Assembly: GCA_964249755.1 (NCBI GenBank)
Contig: CAXUDB010000004.1
Span: forward strand, 186,001 to 250,000
Source: Ilyomonas sp964249755
Lineage (GTDB): Bacteria > Bacteroidota > Bacteroidia > Chitinophagales > Chitinophagaceae
DNA: 64,000 nucleotides
Direction of reading: 5' to 3'
Position numbers and translations under genes: made by a program. This document shows, one piece after another, positions 8,515-17,900 of the stretch. The notes under the pieces are model-generated. The model ran no database searches. It was not told the origin of the DNA and was given only the letters and a program-made list of their open reading frames with translations. How positions within the stretch are numbered: position 1 is the first letter of the stretch; every line of letters starts with the position of its first letter.

Positions 8515-9330
8515 CTATGCGGCTAATGTATGTCTCTCTGTTGTTGCGGCAGAACTCATTTTCGCGCTTCGCGATAACAACAACGCCGTTCCGCAAAAAG
8601 CCAGGCAACTGAGCGAGCCAATAAAGTGCTCACCTTCCTGCCACTGCGAATAAAGAAACGCATAATACAGATGCAGTGTAACCAGCCAGATGAATAAAGT
8701 AATGGCAAGCACAAACGCCGTTATCCGCATCTTATAATTTATAAAAAAACTAATAGCAGATCCCACCAACACAATGCCGCCAACGAAGGTCCAGAACATT
8801 GCAAATGGAATGTACGATGGCACCATGGCACTAAGTGCAGCCGTGCTTAACAGGTGCCCGATTCCAAACAAAAACAGCATAATCCCAAAGAACCATCTGC
8901 CGGTTATTGACATTATTTTTATAGCAGAATTGAACCTGGTAAACCCTGCTCTTTTCGCCTCAACAGCAGCTAGGATTAAGAACCCGCCGGATAACGCAAG
9001 TGTCTTATTCAGGTTCACCCAATACTTTAATTTCCCTGCTCGATCCACTGCTGCTAAATAAGCGGGCAAATGCCCAAAGGCAAACAACAAAAAGAAAGCA
9101 ATGCCAACCATCAACGAAACAATTATTGTTTTTTGGTTTAAACAAATTAGGATACCGCTCCCTATCAACAAAATCGCAGTCACATAAACCATCCAATACA
9201 AATGGGAAGAGATCACAGTTTCATCAGGCACGATAATCGGACGAATACCCGGAAAGAGGAAGTGCAAAACACCAATGCCTATCAAACAAACTCCCAGAAA
9301 AAGGCGCCCAAGTGTTACATACAAATTCAT
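8515..9330 (-). CDS. DoxX-like polytopic membrane protein (two-fold repeat)
   Basis: A 271-residue integral membrane protein with about eight predicted segments arranged as two similar halves. Each half starts with a Gly-Arg-xxx-Gly pattern: GRLFLGVCLIGIGVLHFLFP near residue 8 and GRWFFGIMLFLFGIGHLLST near 144. This GIGHL pattern resembles the DoxX/DoxD-like family, here apparently duplicated. Substrate and role are unknown. It is the first gene of a probable two-gene unit with the acyltransferase-like gene downstream. Confidence 0.72.
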   Translation of the reverse strand: MNLYVTLGRLFLGVCLIGIGVLHFLFPGIRPIIVPDETVISSHLYWMVYVTAILLIGSGILICLNQKTIIVSLMVGIAFFLLFAFGHLPAYLAAVDRAGKLKYWVNLNKTLALSGGFLILAAVEAKRAGFTRFNSAIKIMSITGRWFFGIMLFLFGIGHLLSTAALSAMVPSYIPFAMFWTFVGGIVLVGSAISFFINYKMRITAFVLAITLFIWLVTLHLYYAFLYSQWQEGEHFIGSLSCLAFCGTALLLSRSAKMSSAATTERHTLAA

Positions 9331-9437
9331 GGTTATGGTTTTAATGGCTTATACACAGAATAGAACACAAACAATAATCATCGTGATGCACAGAAAGGTG
9401 CGCGAGCCCAGACGGATGCGCGGAGCGATCATGCCGT

Positions 9438-9505
9438 CCTTGACTTTTTTTCCTTCTTTTTTGTGTCAAGACAAAGAAGAAGCTGATAAAATTTTAAAAC
9501 GGCAA
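9438..9505. repeat. Dispersed CTTTCTTC-hairpin repeat, copy 2
   Basis: CTTGACTTTTTTTCCTTC, then TCAAGACAAAGAAGAAG, then CTGATAAAATTTTAAAAC. The module order is the same as at 2717-2776. Confidence 0.5.
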
Positions 9506-9586
9506 CTATAAAAACATGTTTCATACGCCACCTCAAGCCCCACTTCAACATCAGTAAAACTCTCAAAAAACTGACACAACTTCAGA

Positions 9587-9622
9587 ACACCGTCATGCCT
9601 ACGAAAGGAGGCATGACGGTGT
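9587..9622. repeat. REP-like palindrome
   Basis: ACACCGTCATGCCT and AGGCATGACGGTGT are perfect 14-bp arms around an 8-base ACGAAAGG loop. There is no T tract, so it looks more like an interspersed palindrome than a terminator. Confidence 0.65.
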
Positions 9623-9798
9623 CGGCTCCCCAAAAATATCTTCACCCCAACAGTTTCAAAACTCTTTTCTGCAAACAACCCATCATTTCGACAACCGTCG
9701 TTTGTCGATAAATAACCCCGTTGGTCTAATAAATGGACACACAACAAAACGGATCATCCGCCGCTCCTTAATTTTAAGTTCATTCTACCTATATACGA

Positions 9799-10827
9799 AT
9801 GCAAAAACGAAATCTGCCTTTACTGTTTAATGTCGTTTTCTGGCTCTTATATTTTCTATACGAGTGGCTTGCCTTAGCCGCCCTCTCAGGAGATTATGCA
9901 AGCTATTTTATCAATGCCTGCATAGCATTTCCCTTTGCCTTTCTATCATCCATCGTCACCGTTCACGTCCTTTTAAAAAAGTATTACGATAGCCAGTCAA
10001 GATGGAAGCTCTGGCTGCTTCAAATTCTCATTACTTTTCTACTCCTGATGATAAAGCGATGCGTGAACTACTATGTTATCTATCCCCGTTTTTTTTCGTT
10101 CGCTTTACAAATCCCATTCTTTTCGTTTGGAAAGCTCATTGTAGAATGGGTGAATGTGTACCTCATTATCGGCGTCTATTCCTTATTCTATGTTGTCAGA
10201 AACTGGTATGAACAACGCGAGCAAGTAAGAGATTTATTACAGGCAAAAACAACGGCTGAGCTTGAACTATTAAAATCACAGGTACAGCCGCATTTTATTT
10301 TCAACACACTCAACAATATCTACGCAACCGCTTTAAAAGACAGCCCCGAAACCGCAAAGCTCATCTCGCATCTTTCTTCTTTTTTAAACTACAATTTATA
10401 CGATGCCAAACAGGATTTTGTTTCGTTATCTTCCGAGCTTGACTATATCAATAGTTACATAGTGCTGCAGCGAAACCGGTACGGAGAAAAGATAGATGCC
10501 TCAATGAATATATACGATGATATTAACGGCATTACCATTGCACCTTTGCTGTTTCTGCCGCTGGTTGAGAACAGTTTTAAACATGGGGTTGCCGCTTCCA
10601 TAAGCGAAAGCTGGGTACGCATAGATGTGTCCCACCAAAACAATGCGTACACCATCAAAATTGAAAACAGTGTTGAAAACGAAAGGGAGAAAGAGGAATC
10701 AAACAACAGCGGACTGGGTGTAAAAAATGTAGAACGGCGACTTCAGTTACTATACCCCAACCGGCACGAATATAAAATCATCAAACAACCCTACACCTAT
10801 CTGGTAGTACTCAAAATTTTGTTATGA
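9799..10827 (+). CDS. LytS-type sensor histidine kinase
   Basis: The 342-residue protein has four predicted membrane helices in the first 135 residues and a cytosolic kinase of the His_kinase (PF06580) type. The phosphorylated His is His165 in QVQPHFIFNTLNNI, and an ATPase N-box-like stretch PLVENSFKHG and the G-box GLGVKNVERRL follow. Members autophosphorylate and pass the phosphate to a LytTR regulator. The last codons overlap the ATG of the response regulator gene (4-bp ATGA overlap at 10824), so the two are translationally coupled. The stimulus is unknown; it has no periplasmic sensor domain. Confidence 0.93.
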   Translation: MQKRNLPLLFNVVFWLLYFLYEWLALAALSGDYASYFINACIAFPFAFLSSIVTVHVLLKKYYDSQSRWKLWLLQILITFLLLMIKRCVNYYVIYPRFFSFALQIPFFSFGKLIVEWVNVYLIIGVYSLFYVVRNWYEQREQVRDLLQAKTTAELELLKSQVQPHFIFNTLNNIYATALKDSPETAKLISHLSSFLNYNLYDAKQDFVSLSSELDYINSYIVLQRNRYGEKIDASMNIYDDINGITIAPLLFLPLVENSFKHGVAASISESWVRIDVSHQNNAYTIKIENSVENEREKEESNNSGLGVKNVERRLQLLYPNRHEYKIIKQPYTYLVVLKILL

Positions 10828-11552
10828 AAAACTGCATTGTTGTTGATGATGAAAGCCCGGCAAGAGAACTGATCGCGCTTCATCTCTCAAACCTGAAAGA
10901 CTTCTCACTGATCGCCTCTTTCGATAACGCCGTAGAAGCCTTTACGTTTATGCAAAAGAACGGAGTCGATCTGGCTTTTCTCGATATCAACATGCCGAAA
11001 CTCTCCGGGCTCAACCTGGTAAAATCATTACAAGCCCCTCCCAAAATTATTTTCACCACCGCTTACCGCGAATACGCTGTCGATGCGTTCGACCTGGATG
11101 CCCTCGATTACCTCGTAAAACCCATCACCGGCGAGCGGTTTATGAAGGCGATTTCCAAGTTCCATCATTACAACAATGGGGTATCTGAAAAGCTGCCAAT
11201 GACAAATGACGCTAACGATGCTTACTTGTTTCTGAAAACAGGAAACGGGCAAACCAAAGTGTATGTAAAAGACATTTTGTACATTGAAGGCTTACGGGAT
11301 TATAGTAAAGTGCACACACCCACAAAAGCTATTATTGCCAGCGAACGCCTACATTATATGGAACAAAAACTCCCCGATAACAAATTCGCCCGCATTCATA
11401 AATCGTTTATTGTGGCGTTGGACAAAATCACTCACTATGCATCCGACCAAATCACCATTGCCAATACATCCTTACCTGTTGGAAGAGTATTTAAAAATGA
11501 GTTTGTAAAAAAGTTTATAGATGTTCGGAATATAAGTGCCGCGCGGGAATAA
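10824..11552 (+). CDS. LytTR-family response regulator
   Basis: The 242-residue protein has an N-terminal receiver domain with acidic pocket DD at 8-9 and phospho-acceptor Asp54 in AFLDINMP. TTAYREYAVDAF and DYLVKPI complete the receiver. A C-terminal LytTR DNA-binding domain (about 132-237) includes VKDILYIEGLRDYSKVH and FARIHKSFIVAL. It partners with the kinase whose gene it overlaps by 4 bp. No operator can be assigned without a known site. Confidence 0.94.
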   Translation: MKNCIVVDDESPARELIALHLSNLKDFSLIASFDNAVEAFTFMQKNGVDLAFLDINMPKLSGLNLVKSLQAPPKIIFTTAYREYAVDAFDLDALDYLVKPITGERFMKAISKFHHYNNGVSEKLPMTNDANDAYLFLKTGNGQTKVYVKDILYIEGLRDYSKVHTPTKAIIASERLHYMEQKLPDNKFARIHKSFIVALDKITHYASDQITIANTSLPVGRVFKNEFVKKFIDVRNISAARE

Positions 11553-11696
11553 GGGTAATATGATTTTCGCTGATGAATAACATCAGCGAAGGCTAAAAAT
11601 ATATTGGGCGGCATTATTAAGAAGAATAAACCTGCACGCAATGTCAGAAGTAACTGTTCGTTCTAATATATGGATTTTCATCGTTGCTTTATATAC

Positions 11697-12668
11697 TCAT
11701 ATAAATATCCTTTGTCTAACAGTCGATTCTTTGTTTAAGAAAGAATCAATAGCCAGAAAAGCATGCGTTAATTCGTTTTGCCTTAAGTTTAATCCAAAAC
11801 TGTAAGTGTCAGCTAAATAGCACGCCAGACCAAGAAGATCATTCTTCTCCTGTAATTTTAGCACATCTTGCTCAAGTTCTGGCTGTTCATAACTTAAAAT
11901 CGCATTAGCAATAAAGTTTGTCAAAAGATGATCTGTAAAGCTAAAGTTATCCATAAACAAATCAGCCCAAGGCAACATATCTTTTATAGCTTCTGCCAGA
12001 CTCTTGCCTTTCGTAAGATAAAAACTGTATTCAAAGCGGTTTGGATTATCATTATCATAACGATAAATAGCTGCATGACTATCAGAATTTTCATCAGTAG
12101 TCAGTAGACCTATATAATAATCGTTTGAGCATGACGGGGAAGAAATTGTCACATAAAGAAACAGTTGTTGATTGATTAATAATTTGATTTCATCTCCTGA
12201 TGTTTGTAATTGCCAAAGCTTGTATTGATCATCATTCTTAAAATATGCAATGCCTGAAAGTTGTTCTTTATTCCTCCTGTCAAGTAAATGCTTCTTTGGA
12301 ATTTTCATTTTGAAAGCTTCTTTTGTTAAGATAATTGTTGAGCTGTTGATTTCTTGCCAATAAGCAAGTGTAGAGTCCTTATCATAAATCATAAGAATAA
12401 TAGGAATTGAGTGATTCATCCAATACTGCAAGTGTCTATTCGAACCTCTGAAAATAAAATGATCATTTTTTACTTCCTCGAAAAAGCTTTTACCGGATAT
12501 TATTTAGACACCAAATAATCTGCCTGTCGGCATTTGGTACTTCGTTATTTCAACAAACCCATCAATGCCAAAATCATTTATAGGTTGTTCTCTAAAAATC
12601 CATTTTAGTTCTTCAACAAAAATTTTGGCAATAGAATAAACTCCGATTCTTTCTTCGCTATTATCCAT
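11697..12668 (-). pseudogene. DUF4365 protein interrupted by an in-frame TAA
   Basis: Read from ATG 12668 to TGA 11697 there is one continuous 323-codon frame except for a TAA at 12504-12506 (codon 55). The N-terminal part (residues 1-54) has WIFREQPINDFGIDGFVEI and GRLFGV; after the stop come IISGKSFF and YWMNHSIPIILMIYD. This order matches DUF4365, a family I recall as PD-(D/E)XK nuclease-like, in which GV/AL is followed by QIKSG. The stop falls exactly at the expected Gln of Q-x-K and the expected Lys is Ile. The downstream portion (244 codons from TTG 12431) stays open but lacks the catalytic core, so I judge the gene inactivated. Confidence 0.78.
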
Positions 12669-12756
12669 TGTCGGTGTAGTTATAGTAAAATTACTTCAAA
12701 GCCAATGATGAAACCAGAGTTCTTCTCCTTTGCAATGTCTTTCCCGCAGCCATACC

Positions 12757-12854
12757 CACTCACTCATTCCCACTACCCAAACCTTCCACACACTCATTCC
12801 AATTCCATCCGGATGCAATCCACTTTCATCCGTTATCAATCTACTTTCCACCTT
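12757..12854. repeat. Degenerate relative of the 21-bp repeat array
   Basis: It begins with CACTCATTCC and CCTTCCACACACTCATTCCA (also found just before the array at 5158), then CCATCCGG, CCACTTTCATCCG and CTACTTTCCACC, and ends ACCTTAAAG as the first array ends ACCTTAAA. The units are about 20-21 bp and only two to three are recognisable. Confidence 0.6.
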
Positions 12855-13047
12855 AAAGAGTGTTAAGTAAGAAAAAAACAGCTCTCTACGGCGCAAGCAT
12901 CTCGCTCCGCTTGTTTTTAAGCAGCGCCGTTGTGGGGTTCTTCATCAGCAATACAACGTTTGTGCCCTTGGGTTCCGGCACCGCCTGTCGGCTGGAATAT
13001 AGTAAGGCAATATCTCGGTGCAGATAATCCAACTGCCTTTGCTGAGT

Positions 13048-13077
13048 TTTGTTTCAGTATCGGCACTACTATATTTG
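13048..13077 (+). promoter_or_regulatory. Bacteroidota-type promoter (TTTG-N18-TATATTTG)
   Basis: TTTG at 13048-13051 and TATATTTG at 13070-13077 are separated by 18 bp, a full match to the Bacteroidota sigma-A consensus. It points toward the large secreted-protein gene whose ATG is 234 bp downstream. Confidence 0.55.
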
Positions 13078-13310
13078 CAGTTGTCAACCTGCATTGTATG
13101 AAACCTTCGCTTGATTTATCCTTACATAAATTAAGTATAAACTTACCGCAAAAATCCAATTATCGTTTCGTGCTTTGTATAGTGTCATCCTTACTGCACA
13201 GTATGCAGCAGTAGCAGCGCCGGGTGTTTATAAAAACAACCATCGCGGAATCCTTTGTCGACCGTTTCAGCAATAGCAAAACTCTGTTTATTCAAATACA
13301 AATCACCAAC

Positions 13311-16300
13311 ATGAAAGCCATTTTTACTTCTCTCTTCCTGCTTTTCGGCCTATCTCTTTTTGCGCAGTCGGGTGCACTCGATGCAAGCTTTGGCACCGGC
13401 GGCAAATTCATCAGTACCGATAATCAGTTTGCCCAAAGCGGGGCAGGCGTTAATGCCATCGCCCTTCAAAGCGATGGTAAAATTGTAATGGCAGGATTTA
13501 GTAATAAATCCATCTTCAGCACTTCTACATTTGATTTTTCGGTAGTAAGGCTCAATGCCAATGGTACGCCCGATGCAGGCTTTGGCACCGGTGGCAGGGT
13601 GTCTATTGATTTTACAAAAACCGGCGATCTGGGTAGCACCAGCGATTATGCCTACGCAGTTGCCATTCAGCCGGATGGCAAAATTGTAATTGCCGGCACG
13701 GTCAATCTCTTTTATAACACATACATTGACTCTATTTAAACCTACAACTATGAGGACATAGGTGTCGTTCGCCTGAATATAAACGGCACCCTCGATACCA
13801 CCTTTAATGGCACAGGTAAGAAGCAGATTGATTTATCATCCGTCACGCGGAAAGTGGGCGTTGTCAACACAAGCCGGGACGATTGCAGAGGCGTTGTCAT
13901 CACTTCTGCCGGTAAGATTTTGTTGGGCGGATCTACATTTAACAACAATAATACGTCTGCCGCTTTTACAGGTGGAGATAATGATGCGCTGTTAGTGCGG
14001 CTCAATGCAAATGGCAGCTTCGATTCTTCTTACCCGGGAGACGGGGTACAGCTATTTGTAAAAAAGAAGAGTAATGATAACATTTCTTCTATGGCATTGC
14101 AAAAGAATGGTAGCGTTCTGCTAAGTGGAAATGCCAATACCGATAATACCTTCAACACAAAAGTGTTGTTGCTGCGTGCCACCTCTGTTGGTGTGCTGGA
14201 CAATACCTTCAATAGCTCTGGCTTTGTGATCACCGACCTGTCTGACAGTACATCGGAAGGAGGCAATTCTATCGCCTTACAATCTACCGGCAAGATTGTA
14301 GTGACCGGCAGCCAGCAAGTGAGCCAGAACCCTAACAGTTTGCCTAAGACATTCCTGCTTAGATATAATGCCAATGGCAAGCTCGACGCCAGCTTTGGAA
14401 GCGGCGGAAAAACGATCTTTAGCAAAGCGGATGATTACAACACTGGTCAGTCGGTAGCGGTTGATAAAAGCGATCGGATTGTAGTAGCCGGAAGCCAGTA
14501 TAATACGAAGGATCCTGCGCTTACAGGCGATTATAACATGCAGGTGATCCGCTACAAGGCAAACGGAGCCTTCGACAGCAGTTTTGGCTCTTTCGGCAGA
14601 ACGGCAATTGACCTGGGCGGATGGGAAGTTCCCTCTTACCATACTGATTATGCTTATACCTGTGCTGTTCAGAGCGATAATAAAATAATTACCGCGGGCT
14701 ACACCCGTTTCTTTGTCAATTCTTCTTTACAGGGTGATGTAGAAGCAGTCATCCGCCTGTTGCCATCAGGCAGAAACTATGCAGTCGCCGCGCCATCAGA
14801 TACAGTTGTGAACCTAGTGAACGGGTGCTACGCAACGTTCAATACCCTGAACCCGGTGCTGTATCCCGATACTTCTTTATCCATTGTGAAATACGCGTTA
14901 TACAATAGCTCTTACCAGTTGTACGACTCAGGCTATGGCAGCGTGAATGGAAAACAATTTGACCTGAATACAACCACCTATATTGTCTATTCTTCCACCG
15001 TTGACCCTAACCAGCGCGCTGTATTTACAGTAACCGTAACCGGCGGCACAACTGCAAATGCCTTATACTTCGATGGTGTGGACGACCGGGTATCTGTGAA
15101 TGCCAATGCTGTAGTAGGCATGTCGGGTACCTACACGTTTGAAGGATGGATAAAACTAAAAGGCTATAATAAAAACGGTGGCTCAGTTATCTTCGGCAAC
15201 CAGCGGGGTAAAGATTCAGGCGTTATTGTAGCCCTCAATGCCAACGGCTTTATCACTACTTATCATCCTAAAGTTGGCATTGTTACTTCCTCCTACAAAG
15301 TGCCGCTCAACCAATGGACGTATATTGCTTTTGTACAGTCTTCTTCCAAACTTGTCCTGTATGTAAACGGTACCCTTGTGCAAACGCTTTTATCGGCACC
15401 CAACCGGCAGGTAAATACCTTCAACCCCTACTTCTTAGGTGCGCATACCGATGACGGCACTGCATTCGACCGCCACTTCAACGGGTTGATGGATAATGTG
15501 CGGATATTGTCTACTGCGCTGTGCGATGCGCAGATACAGAACAACCTGTATTGCGAGCTGGAAAGCGGCGGTACCAATCAGCCGGGTCTCCTTACCCAGT
15601 TTACCTTTAACCAGGGCGTTGCTTCCTGCGAGAATTTTAATACGCAGACGCTTAACGGTTCCGGTCTTTGCTGTGGAAGCAGTTCGAATGGCACATTGAT
15701 TAACTTCTTTTTAAATGGACCCATCTCTAACTGGGTAGCCGACTCGGGCTATGTGCATGGTACCTGTGCACCGTTTGCACCGCTTACGCTAACCAGCATA
15801 CCCGCCAATATTACGGCCTATACACAAAGCGGAACCTGTGGTGCGGTTGTCAATTTTTCTGGTGCTACGGCTACATCAGGCTGTGCAGACAGTATCAAAA
15901 TTACTTATTCGCCGGCTTCGGGAACTGTTTTCCCGACAGGTACTACTCTGGTTACCGTTGTGGCTACAGATGGCACCGGTAACAGCGTTTACAAAAACTT
16001 TCTTATCTCTGTGCTGGATACAACAGCACCCTCCTTAATCACGAAGGACACAACAGTGCGACTGAACAAAAGCGGCAATGCATCTGTTTTGCCAGCCTCC
16101 GTTGTCGCCAGCCTTACTGACAATTGCTCAACTGGCAGCAACCTCACATACAATGTCTTTCCTACGTCCTTTACCAGTGCGGGCACATATACCGTAACCG
16201 TGCAGGCAAAAGATCAGTACAACAACTCCACTACTAAGTACGAAACCGTTACGGTGCTTCCCTATATGGGCGCTGGCAGTGCCGTTTTGGGTAATGATGC

Positions 16301-16586
16301 ATTGATAACAACAGGCGCTAAAACATCAGTGCTGTCTAATTCTTTTGCGGCTGTTATTTCGCCCAATCCATCCCGCGATTATTTCACCTTCAGGGTGCAA
16401 AGCAGCGATCTCATTACTAAAGTACAGGTCAGGATCTCTGATGCTGCAGGCAAAGTATTGGAAGTGAAAAACAATGTACAGCCGGGTGCTTTCTTCCGGT
16501 TAGGCTCGCAATACAAAGCAGGCGTTTATATTGCAGAAATCATTCAGGGTAATAATAAGAAAAGCTACCGCCTGGTGAGGCTGTAA
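13311..16586 (+). pseudogene. T9SS-sorted delta-60 repeat/LamG/HYR protein with an in-frame TAA
   Basis: One frame runs from ATG 13311 (MKAIFTSLFLLFG signal peptide, cleaved near FAQS) to TAA 16584, about 1091 codons, broken only by a TAA at 13737-13739 (codon 143). Before the stop are delta-60 repeats such as LDASFGTGGK and IQPDGKIVIAG; after it the repeats resume in the same frame (GVVRLNINGTLDTTFNGTGK). Later come a LamG/concanavalin-like domain (about 15055-15560, LYFDGVDDRV), an HYR-type domain (about 15790-16250) and a C-terminal T9SS type A sorting domain (ISPNPSRDYFTF to the end). It would be an exported surface or secreted beta-propeller. As sequenced only a 142-residue fragment is made from the normal start. 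Confidence 0.85.
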
Positions 16587-16610
16587 GCGTTGAGTTTGCA
16601 AATATTGATA

Positions 16611-16652
16611 CATAACAAAAAGGCTGTCGTAAACGACAGCCTTTTTGTTATG
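16611..16652 (+). terminator. Long perfect hairpin terminator
   Basis: 20-bp perfect arms (CATAACAAAAAGGCTGTCGT and its complement) around an AA loop, with A and T runs at the stem base so that it may work on both strands. It lies 25 bp after the preceding stop codon. Confidence 0.85.
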
Positions 16653-16811
16653 TTATTCGAGGTGTTAGCGTAGCATCTCCACTATCCACAAACTTTCCTA
16701 TTCTCAGTACCTTCCCTCTCTATCGCAAGCGTTCTGCTTGCACTTTTTATTTTTCACGTCTCCGCTTATTTTCACTTTCCTCCCAGCCGCATTCAACCAC
16801 AATAAATCATC

Positions 16812-17273
16812 TCAGGAATTGAAATGATACAGGAACAGCACATCACCTGTAAAAGCATGTTTAGGTTGGTCTTTAATCTCCAGTTGAATAAACAGCGTTG
16901 CCTTGGTAATACCTCTCAAATTAATGATGGATTTAAGCCACACCCGGCAGCGGATTTCGCTATCCACCGTCACCGCTTGTCCGAATTTCAATTGCTCCAG
17001 TCCATAGTTCACTTCCATCTTCAGGTTCTGTACGTTTACAATCTGGTGCCAGAAGTAGGGCAGCAGCGAAATGGTAAGGTAGCCATGCGCAATGGTCGTT
17101 TTAAACGGGCTTTCCCGGCTGGCTCTCTCGGCATCACAGTGTATCCACTGGTGGTCCAGCGTGGCAGAAGCAAAGCGGTCTATTTGTTCCTGCGATACTT
17201 TATGCCAGGCAGACACGCCAAGTTCTTTACCCAGGTGTGCGGCAAACTCATCATAACTGGTAATGGTAACCAT
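16812..17273 (-). CDS. MaoC-family hot-dog dehydratase
   Basis: The 153-residue product (ATG 17273; a TTG two codons upstream is less likely) has the single hot-dog fold of MaoC-like R-specific enoyl-CoA hydratases. The signature is FASATLDHQWIHCDAERA near residues 32-49 (the Asp-xxx-Ile-His pair is the catalytic dyad) followed by TIAHGYLTISLLPYF. Such proteins hydrate trans-2-enoyl-CoA and can feed fatty-acid or branched-chain metabolism. It stands alone. Confidence 0.9.
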   Translation of the reverse strand: MVTITSYDEFAAHLGKELGVSAWHKVSQEQIDRFASATLDHQWIHCDAERASRESPFKTTIAHGYLTISLLPYFWHQIVNVQNLKMEVNYGLEQLKFGQAVTVDSEIRCRVWLKSIINLRGITKATLFIQLEIKDQPKHAFTGDVLFLYHFNS

Positions 17274-17683
17274 AATCAAAAATTTTTAGGCTTCTATATC
17301 CGGGCTTCACGGTTGCAAACTGCAGGCGCGTTGTTCATCATTATGAATAAGCACCCGCAAGCAGTCCGTTCCGCCGGCGACAAATCTATGTATATTACCT
17401 ATAGTGCGCTTTCTAGGTTCTCTTTATTTCGGGTAACATTTCCTTTTGAAGGAACATGGATTGCCGTCCCTAAACTGTGTAAGGCTGCTCTATAGAATGA
17501 AGTAGCGACAAATAAAAGAGACTTCTCTTCCTACGCAATGCAAACCTGAAGTGACGGGATGAAGCCTCGATATTTCAAACGAAAACAGGGCTAAAAAACC
17601 GCAGCCTGCGGGTACTTGCCATACGCTTCGCCGAATTAGAACGGATTTGTAATATTGTAGTGATATGAATGAAAAGATCAACG

Positions 17684-17721
17684 AAAGACCGGAAGTAGCC
17701 GATCGCAGTGTTCCGGTCTTT
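17684..17721. repeat. Inverted repeat AAAGACCGGAA/TTCCGGTCTTT
   Basis: Perfect 11-bp arms with a 16-base spacer. No T tract follows directly, and the role is unknown. Confidence 0.5.
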
Positions 17722-17832
17722 GTAGAGACTTTCAAGATCGGATTAATCAGTAGAATGCTCTAATTGCTTTCTCCTCCGCTATACGAACCATGAGGTATGA
17801 TAAAGAAAAGAAGCGGGTGCTTCAAGATAAAA

Positions 17833-17855
17833 GGCACAAGCATTTCGCTTGTGCC
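17833..17855. repeat. GGCACAAGC hairpin, member of a dispersed palindrome set
   Basis: 9-bp perfect arms around ATTTC. Related sequences GCGCAAGC(G/A)T(C)...GCTTG occur at about 5010-5030, 12891-12912 and 16724-16742, always intergenic. Confidence 0.5.
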
Positions 17856-17900
17856 AGAATGTGGATCTGCAAATGCGCCGAATGACAAACTTCTTTCGGT

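Larger units (their letters stand above)
9331..9798. other. Intergenic region between divergent genes, with repeats
   Basis: No gene is supported here. It contains the second copy of the CTTTCTTC-type repeat (9438-9505), a strong palindrome (9587-9622), and presumably the promoters of the flanking divergent genes. A small dyad around CGACAA...TTGTCG lies near 9690-9710 upstream of the LytS-like gene and could be a regulator site. Confidence 0.5.
12669..13310. other. Repeat-containing intergenic region with a promoter
   Basis: No gene is supported. The left part holds a degenerate relative of the 21-bp repeat (12757-12854) and a short GCGCAAGCATCTCGC dyad near 12890-12912. The right part has a good promoter at 13048-13077. 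The open frame 12930-13214 has no family resemblance. Confidence 0.55.
17274..17900. other. Intergenic region with hairpins, no clear gene
   Basis: About 620 bp without a supported gene. Features seen are an 11-bp inverted repeat AAAGACCGGAA (17684-17694) with TTCCGGTCTTT (17711-17721), and a perfect GGCACAAGC-ATTTC-GCTTGTGCC hairpin (17833-17855). A minus-strand frame at 17490-17735 reads an aromatic/Cys-rich peptide unlike a folded protein, and a 33-codon ATG frame starts at 17665; neither is supported as a gene. Confidence 0.5.

Noticed and set aside
9799..11552. Quorum-sensing Agr-type system
   Set aside because: The kinase/regulator pair is LytS/LytTR-like, but no peptide precursor or AgrB-like protein is adjacent.
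12930..13214. 94-codon frame upstream of the delta-60 gene
   Set aside because: It spans the promoter and reads no recognisable family.
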